Assembly: GCA_945900945.1 (NCBI GenBank)
Contig: CAMDKL010000026.1
Span: forward strand, 1 to 47,879
Direction: 5' to 3'
Origin: Pirellula staleyi DSM 6068
GTDB taxonomy: Bacteria > Planctomycetota > Planctomycetia > Pirellulales > Pirellulaceae
DNA: 47,879 bases
Shown here: in pieces, positions 17,301 through 26,300 of the stretch
Position numbering within the stretch: position 1 is the stretch's first letter
Layout of the letters: the number at the start of each line of letters is the position of its first letter
Program-made: the position numbers and the translations under genes
Notes under the pieces: generated by a model
Told to the model about the DNA's origin: nothing
The model's input: the letters and a program-made list of their open reading frames with translations, nothing else
The model's database searches: none

Positions 17301-20300
17301 TGAAACCGCATTGGCGGTGCGTGACCTGCAGCGAAACATCTTGACGACTGAAAGCGTCTGGGATGATATAGATATTGTTCACGTTCTGTTCGATTCTATT
17401 ACCGTTTCGAATTTGGAACATAGCGGTGGACTTCGGCTACTAAGCGCGGTTAACGAGTCGTTGGTTATCAAGATGGAAGGTCAGGGTTCCAACTTTGACA
17501 AGGAACGAGGGACGGGTATCACTGCGACTGGCACCTATAGCAGTATACCGGATCGCGTGGGCGGAACCGTACATATTATTGGTCAATCAGGTTTCCCTGT
17601 AGTCTTTACCAGTTTGCGTGACGATGCCGTTGGGGCAGGAACGCAACCGGACGGTCGCCCGCAGACGGATACGAACAATGACGGCATCGCATCCGTACCT
17701 CGACCTGGCGATTGGCGAAGCACACTGTTCGATACGTTCAGCAATGATCGAAACGTGTTAACTGTTTTGGAAACCGAACGGGTTGACATGGTTGCGCCTG
17801 GAACGAACGATTACGCCGCGACGGCTCAATTCCTTGGAACTTTGGCAAAGAACGAATCCTCGACGGACGAAAGCTCTCCGCTCGGCTTTGTAATCCATGG
17901 TGTCCTTAGCGACGCGAATGATCAGGACGTGTTCAGCTTCGTGGGTATTGCTGGCACTCAAGTTTGGTTTGACGTCGACAGCACTCGTTTTTCGTTGGAC
18001 ACGGTTATCGAGGTCTTGAATGCCAACGGAGATTTACTAGCGCGAAGCGATGACAGTACAACCGAACAAACGGGAACAACTGCGATTTTCACGACGCCAC
18101 TGATCGATGTGAACAGCGCAAATCCGCTTCTGCGCCGAGCCAATGCGGTTGCACGCAGAAATGTCTCCGGGTTGCTGAAGGATGACTATACGAGCAATCC
18201 ACGCGATGCAGGCTTGCGAGTTTTATTGCCAGGAGTGACGGGCGCTCAAAGCACGTTCTTCTTCCGAGTTCGCAGCAAGAGCGTCAATATTGAGAACTCC
18301 GGTGCAGGTCTGACCAGCGGTTCATACGATGTGCAAATTCGATTGCGAGATGCCCAAGAATTCGCGGGGTCCACCGTGCAGTATGCGAATATTCGTTACG
18401 CCACTAATGGTGTGCATGCGACTGGACTTCCGTACCACTCGCCCCTCACTGGCGAGGCCAACGTTGGCATGTTCGATGGTACGCCGAACGATAACATCAC
18501 ACAACTTGGGTCACTGAATCTGACGGATCGTGGTGCCATCAGCGTTGCGGGATTGTTGACGGCTGGGTCGGCCAATGTGATGCAATTTACGTTGGGAGAC
18601 ACCGATCTTATTCAATCGGGATTCAATACCCTTTACCCGATTTCCATCGATGTCGATTATGCGGACGGTCTCAATCGCCCAGACACGACGGCCTACTTGT
18701 TTACATCCCAAGGTCTCTATATTGGCGGAGACAGCAACATCGTGGACGACCGTGCAGGGCCACTGCGAGGTTCGGATCTTTCGGACTTGTCGCGTGGGTC
18801 GGTAGGGACCAAGGATCCGTTTATTGGAACGGTTTCGCTGCCTCGTGGGACTTATGATTTAGGTATCGGTGGGCCAACATCGCAACCAACCGTTCTATCG
18901 CGAAACACGGTCCTTTTCGACGACAGCTTGGAGTCGCTACCTTACAGTTCGATCAAGAATCCCGCCGCGAGCCCCTTCATTAATACGGCTCTCGCTGCCA
19001 ATAATTATGTAACAGACGTTAACTATTTGTGGAGAAACTTCACCACGACAGAGGGTGGGCACGGCGGGACTAGTGCGTTCGGTTTCCAGATTGGTGACCC
19101 GGGCAAGGCAGTGGGGCAAGCGAATCCACTTCAACTGATTTCCAATACTTTTTCGTTTCCATCCACGTGGGAAAGCGGCGACCCGGTTCGCTTTTCGATG
19201 AACTATCGATTTCCGAACGGTCCTGGGGCAAGTGGGGATCTGCTGAGAGTCTCGTTGGTCGAGGTTGTTGACCCAACAACGAACGTAGTGCGTCAAACGA
19301 CGGTAGTCGGTTTTTCTCAATCGTGGCAGCAGTTGGTTATGGACATGAGTTCATTTGCAGGATCCACCGGCCGCTATTTTATCGCCTACGACTATCTTTC
19401 AGGCCCTGCGACCATGAACCCCAATGCGGGCGTCTTGATGGATGATTTTTATCTGGGCATCTGGACGCCCAGATACTCGCCATTGGATACCTATCTGTCA
19501 ATTGCGAACGAGTCTTTCGAGGGTACAACCCCAACCGCCACGATCGGGGTACTCTTCGATCCGACGTCGGTTGGCACAGGACAGAATTTATGGAACTTCC
19601 GCAATGTCGGATCGGACAGAAATCATCAAGGCTTCAACGCACTTGCTTTCCAATCCAATGGTGGAAACTCCATGGCGGCAGGAGCGTTTGGCGAGATCGT
19701 TTCAAATCCGATTGATTTGAGCAGTGAGACGGGAACAGGCCTCTACTTCACCTATGACTTCAATCCGCACGACAACAACGAACGGCTGGATGTATTCTAT
19801 CGAATCGCGGGACGACCAGACGTATTGATCGCGAGTAGTGCCCCGACTTTTGGTTTTGGATCCGCTACGGTAACGCTTGCACGGACGCAAGGGCAATGGG
19901 AGCAAGCTCGAGTGGACTTGCGAAGATTTGAAGGTGAAGTCGGAAACCTAGTATTCAGTTACGACACCCAAGGTGCTAATCCAGCGGGGTCCAGAGATAC
20001 CGGATATGCGTATATCGATGACATTTTGATCGGTTTGCGTTCACGCGGTGAGCAAGTGACGAACATCGGTTCCGCCAGAACGTTTACCAACTCTGGATTT
20101 GGCGGGACTAGTGGAAATTACCAGGTCGAAATCCGCAAGTCGGACGCCTTAAAAACGATTGGGACATTTTTCCCTGTTGTCGTTCCCAAGGAGCGATATG
20201 ATCGCGGTTCATTCAGTACATCGCTCTATTTCAAGCCAGGGCTCGTGATTGCTGACAAGAGCATTATGGAGTTGAGTGACGGTGCTAACCGAGTCAAGTT

Positions 20301-23300
20301 CCAATTCACTTATGATGGAACGTTTGGTTTTGGAAACAGCCCGATCGTCATATCTGCAACGTCGACTCCGTGGGAGTTGGCTGTTTCGGTCCGCGACGCA
20401 ATCAATACGTTGTTCACTCAAAACCGATTGAAGATCAGCGCTGCCAACAGCAACGGCGTGGATACCGGTTTGGCTGCAAAGAACAGCTTAATCAATCTCG
20501 TGGGAGATGTGGAGTTTATCAGTGGAGCGAATCTGTTTGGCGCAGGCGGTGTCTTGTTGTTCAACGGTTTTGGTGACCAGAACGTCGCTCGAGACCAAGG
20601 TCAGTTTGTCGTCAACGCGAGCACCATTTCGGATTCGCGGGATTACGCGGTCTGGTCAGCGCCAGCCGATCTGTATTATGCCGACGGTCGTGCCGCACAA
20701 CCATTGACGGTCACAGGTGGCGGCGGTGGTGGTGGTGGTGGATTTTTCGGCAATAATTATAACTACGTAGGAGCTCCGACATTGGGGGGGGCTTATGCGC
20801 GTAAGTTGCCGGTGCTCAACACGGTTGCGTTTGCGGTGAATCCCGGATCCGTAGCCGAACGAGCTGGATTGGCTCCAGGCATGGTCGTGGTCAATAATAT
20901 TTTCGATTCGTCTGGTCTGGGTGGACTTCATGTGGAAGGGCAAAACCCATTTTGGCGTATAACGGCGAGACCGGGTGCTCTGGACAGCAGCCAGACCGAC
21001 AACGCGTGCGGAGACCATGCGGGTTCTTTCTTTGGAGGTGACGGGGCGTCGTTTACCGTTGACTACGGCCGACAAAGAGTAGGCTTCGAATTTGAGGAGA
21101 TATCGGGCGCTGCCGGTGATTGCGGTGGATCATCTGTCGTAGGTGGAAATGGTTGGAGTCCGGATCGAATTCCGATCTATTACCGCAGTGATACAGGAGC
21201 AACGTACCTGCGTGCAGGTGGGACATCCTCTGGATATGCAGCAGACGAAATGGTCAAGGCGATTCGCGACTCCATCATGGGTAGCGTCTTGGTAACCAAC
21301 GGAACGACTCAAAATGTCCGTTCATGGGTAGAGCCTCAAGCAGCATTCGTACTCCCTATTCCCCCAGCACTTCCAGTCCGTCCCTCGGCTTCCCTTATTA
21401 TCCAGGGCCCCCAAAACATTGCCAGCAACGGAGGCGGACAAATTCAGCGACTTGGTGAGTACACGGCCGCTCCTTTTCTTCGCGCTGTGAACAACACCAT
21501 TATTGGCAATGATGGCCGAGCGTCGTTCAATGCCCAAGCCATCGATAGTGCAAGCAACAATACGATTGCCGGTGCTACCGAAACCTGGCAGGGAACCGGT
21601 ACGAATACGGCTCCTTACGTAGTGAATGGTACGTTGAATCCAGATCCATTGTCGACGGGTTCCTCGGATGTCGATCTCTACAAATTCTACTTGGAGGTGG
21701 GAGAGCGTGTTCTGATCGATGTCGATACTTTGCCATTGAGTTCACTGGATTCATCACTGAAGGTTTTTGACTCCAAGGGACGTGCGCAAGTTGTCTCAAT
21801 TGGACTCGATCCAAAAACGATGGATAGCCAAGCTGCACCCGGCGAAGTCGTGGCAGGGGCAGATCCCTACGTCGACTTCACCGCGACGGTTGCAGGCGTT
21901 TACTATGCCGGTGTGAGTGCATCAGGAAACACAACCTACGATCCGCTTTCGCTGGCGGACCGTCGACGGGGAGGCACAAGCGGTAACTATAATCTCAGCA
22001 TCAAGGTGTTGAAGCCAGAGAGTTATGTCATCACTGCCGAAGATTCGTCTGCTTATTCGGATGGCGATACGTTTACGATTGAGCAAGTTGCGGATTTCGC
22101 CGGTACAACGAATCGGGGAGTGACTTTTGAGTTCACACGTTCGGGCAACGTCACAGCCGGTAACATTCCAATTTATATTGGTCCTGAATACCGAGTGCCA
22201 GATATGGCCAGGGCGATCGCGGGTGCGATTAACTTCTCAGGCTTGCTGAATACACAGACGCTCAGCAACGGGGCGTTTCCAGTTGCTAGTCCATTGGCTC
22301 CTGTTTCTGCAATTGCCTTGGGCGGGATCAACGGGCACAATCCAACTCTGGACATCGCAGTTGCGAATACGATTGTTAATCCACCAATACTAACAGTGGA
22401 TGTCGGTATTAATTCTGGAAACATTCGAGGCGCCGAAATAGAAGCAGGTTTGAATCGTTACCCTGGATGGACAAACGATCAATCGCCTTTCGATTCAATC
22501 GCCGGTATAGGCCAGAACAACGGTTCGACTTCAACCACATCCACTTTTCAAGGGCATGGAAATATAGGGATCGGCCACGATAGAACCATGTCGTTGCCGT
22601 TCTTGACGTCCAATTCTGCTCTTCCAATTACCTCCCGCGGCAATGGAACGACAGAAAAGTACGTTGTGGTTCGCAACGCGTCGTCCATCATTATCAGAGG
22701 AAACATTCGAGTCGACAAAGATTTAGGGGCCAACAACAACCTCAATCAGATTATTCCGGAGTCCGGGATCTTGGTCTCGGGTGGTGCTACTCCGACATTG
22801 CTAAATAACGTGTTTGTCAATGTTCAAACACCGATCGTGCGAGAATTTACTGCAGGTCAAGTGAACTCCGCTCGACCATCGGCTGTGGTGGTTGGCGGGT
22901 CGACTTATCAGTTTGCTGAAAGCCGTCAGGCGTTTGCCTACCTAGGACAAGCTGTAGAAACTTCGCCAACGAACGTTCCGAATACGCTCTTGGACTTTAA
23001 CTTTACGGCGGGCGACACGGAACAGTTATTTGTGGACGCACCGGGTGGTAATTTCTTGCCAGCTCCCGGTTCACGTGTGATTGATAGTTCGATTGACTCG
23101 CTGCCGGATCGTGAAGCGTTCCGAGCGGTCAAGTTGGCTGTAGGGATAGCGGCATCTCCAGTCCTCGCTCCGGATCGCGACCAGAGCGGCCAACTGCGAG
23201 CTGATGATCCGAGCGTAGCTCCGCCCAGCGGTTTGGGTGGTAACGTGTTCAAGGATCGCGGTGCGATCGACCGAGCTGACTTCGTCGGTCCGACCGCCAT

Positions 23301-26300
23301 CTCTTTGAATCCAGTCGATAACGATGCACAGGGTGTCGATATCGATACGACAATTTCGGTTGTGCGTCTAACGAGTGGTGTTTATCCAGAATTCCGCATT
23401 CAACTTAAGGACGGCTTTGAAACAGGAAACTTGCAAGCAGGTACGGGCATAGATGACAACTCCGTGACGGGTCGCGACGGTGGAAATCGTTTGCCAGGCT
23501 CGGTGGTAACCATCACAGAAAACGGCCGTCTGTTGGTTGAGGGGATCGATTATGCATTCTCCTACAACACAGGGACGAACGAGATCGTCCTCAAACCGTT
23601 AGCGGGCATTTGGAAGAACGATCGAGTCTACGACATAACGCTCAACAACAAGGATCGATTTGTTATTGACGCGCCCGCTGGAGATCAAACGGCGGACGGC
23701 GATAGCTTTACCATTCTCGACAGTGCGAATGGTAGTGTAACCTTCGAATTTGACAGTGGATACCGACTGCAGATTCCACAGGGCGTCGAGTTGATTGTAC
23801 CTTTGGCCGGCGGCGGTGCTGGGGGTATCAACGATGGCGACCGATTCGTTATCGACAATGGCATTCAAGGCTTCACGTTCGAATTTGACAATAACAATAA
23901 TTCGATTGCAGGCAATTTCCGCGTGCCATTCACATCGTTATCGACTCGCTTGGACATAGCCAATTCAATTGTGACTGCCTTGTCAGCGATACCGAATATT
24001 GTCCCTCGCATTATCAGTTCCGGAAATGTTTTTGTTGGCTCCGTTTTAGGTGCCTACGCGGACACGACAGATGCGGCCGCGCTGACACAGCCAAAATCCA
24101 CAGTTGCGTTGCTTGTGCCAGCACTTGGAACGCGACCTGGTGGAGTTACCGACGGTCAAACGTTTGGAGTGTCGGATGGTCGTCAGAGTCTGATCTTTGA
24201 ATTCGACGGTGATCGGGCTGTACAGCCTGGTAACATTCGAGTCGATATCTCCCAGGCTAGCACCGCAGCCGAAGTGGCTATCGTCATCAAGTCGGTGTTA
24301 GATACGTCCGGACTGGCGCTCGCCACGCAGATCGTGGACGGTGACAAGGTTTACTTGGGGTTACCAAACGCTGGACGGTTCGATCCGATTGGTTCCACTT
24401 TGAGAAGCGTGGGTGTGTCGCGAGCTTTGGTTGATGGCCAGTCCATCTCCATCACTCGGACCGTCGGCGCAGTTGTTACCACCAAAGTGTTTGAGTTCGA
24501 TACCAACCCCAATCCAGGCGTAGTCGCACCCACAAGCATACGCATACCGATTTCCGTTTCGGATACCCAGTCCGATATCGGGCAAAAACTGGCTATTGCG
24601 ATTTCGTTTGCTGGCCTTGGGCTAGACCCGCAACACGTCGGCGATGGAAATGTGTTTGTCGGGGGAACCGCTGAGCATTCTATTTCGACTGCCAATGCAA
24701 GTTCTGTCGGTTTATTCGGTCGACCTGGAGTACAGAGCAGTACGACTTTGGATATTTTCGGAACATTGCTAATGCAGATGCCACCACGGGGTGGAGTGGA
24801 CGTCGTCGATGATACTCGGTTTACCATCACCAATAACAACCGAACCGTAACGTTCGAGTTCGACGGCAATTTTAGTGGGCCAAGCACGCCTGCGAACGTG
24901 GCTGTTCAGTATACCGCAGCGAGTACGTCGAGCGATCTGGTAGCAACTCTATTGCCGTTGATTCTGAATGCGGGCTTAGGAATCGTCCCTCGCGATGCAG
25001 GTGGTGGTCGAATCGACTTAGGTTTGCTTCAGAATTCCGCCGTAAACGTATTGACCTCGGCAGTGACGTTGTCTCGCGGTAGCGTCGCGGATGGCGATTA
25101 CTTTGTCATCAACAATGGCACACAATCAGTGACCTTTGAATTTGAGAATCTGAGTATTGGGAATGGTCGCAATCCGGCCTTTACGCCAATTCGCTATAAC
25201 AATCAAAGTTCTCGCAATGATGTATTTTTAGCCATGAAGGCAACCATCGAGTCTTCGGTGTTGGGTCTTACGACGGTAATTCAATCGAATGGCTTGAGGT
25301 TGCTTGACAATGCTAAGTTTACTACCAACATCGACAATGCTCCTTCATTGGTGATGACTGGAGTTCCGGGTGGTGCAATCCCGATTAGCTTTGTGCAGGA
25401 TCAATCCTTTACATCGCTTCAAATGCGAGATTCGATTGTTCGAGCGATCAGCGATGCGTTCACTGCCGGTCGTTCGACTCTCCAGGCTAAAGTACGAGGC
25501 GGCTCGACGCTGTATGTTGAGAATGCCGTGAGTATTAGTCCAGATGTCATTAGCTACTATTTGCGAGGTATCGCAGACAACGCTGGCAACTTCCTGAAGA
25601 GCAATCGGATCAACAACGAGACACAGTTCACGATTTTGATGCCTGGCATTCAATTGGACTTCGGCGACGCTCCCGATCCGGTAACGACGACTCCAGGGCG
25701 ATATCCGACGCTGCTCGGTTTTGACGGTGCTCGGCACGTATCCAATGCCACAGCGTTACGATTGGGTGCTGGCATCAGCTCCGAATTGGATGGCACGCCG
25801 ACGCCTCGCGCCGACGGCGATTCGAATGACGATGGCGTTTCGTTCCAATTCCAATCGTTGGTCACACCGAGTTCCAATCCAATTTTCAACCGCAACGTGG
25901 ACACCACCATTACGGTCACGCTCTCCACACCTGGAATCGTCGATGGCTGGATCGATTTCAACGCTGACGGAGACTGGACAGATCCAGGCGAAAACGTTCT
26001 TAACGGGGCCGTATTTACTTCGACTACCTTGACTCGGCAGTTTCAAATCCGGGTACCTGCAACAGCTCCAGTTCCTGCCACAGGACTCGATTCGTTCGCA
26101 CGTTTCCGTGCATCTACCGCAGGACAAACGCTGCCAACGGGGTTGGCATTGGATGGCGAAGTAGAGGATTACTTGGTTCGAATCGTACCGGGCATTCCAC
26201 CGATTGGCGTGGCCGACACGTACACGATGAGCGAAGATCAAGTGGGTGGCTTGGTAACGACCGATCCGACAGGAAATCTGACCCCAAGCTTCAAGGTCGA

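Noticed and set aside
20830-20900. PDZ-like 'PGSVAERAGLAPGMVVVNN' in G1
   Set aside because: It resembles a PDZ ligand loop, but the aligned segment of G2 ('NSSNVAPGAVVINNVIARNASGGIRISG') is clearly a beta-helix-type rung, so the similarity is coincidental.
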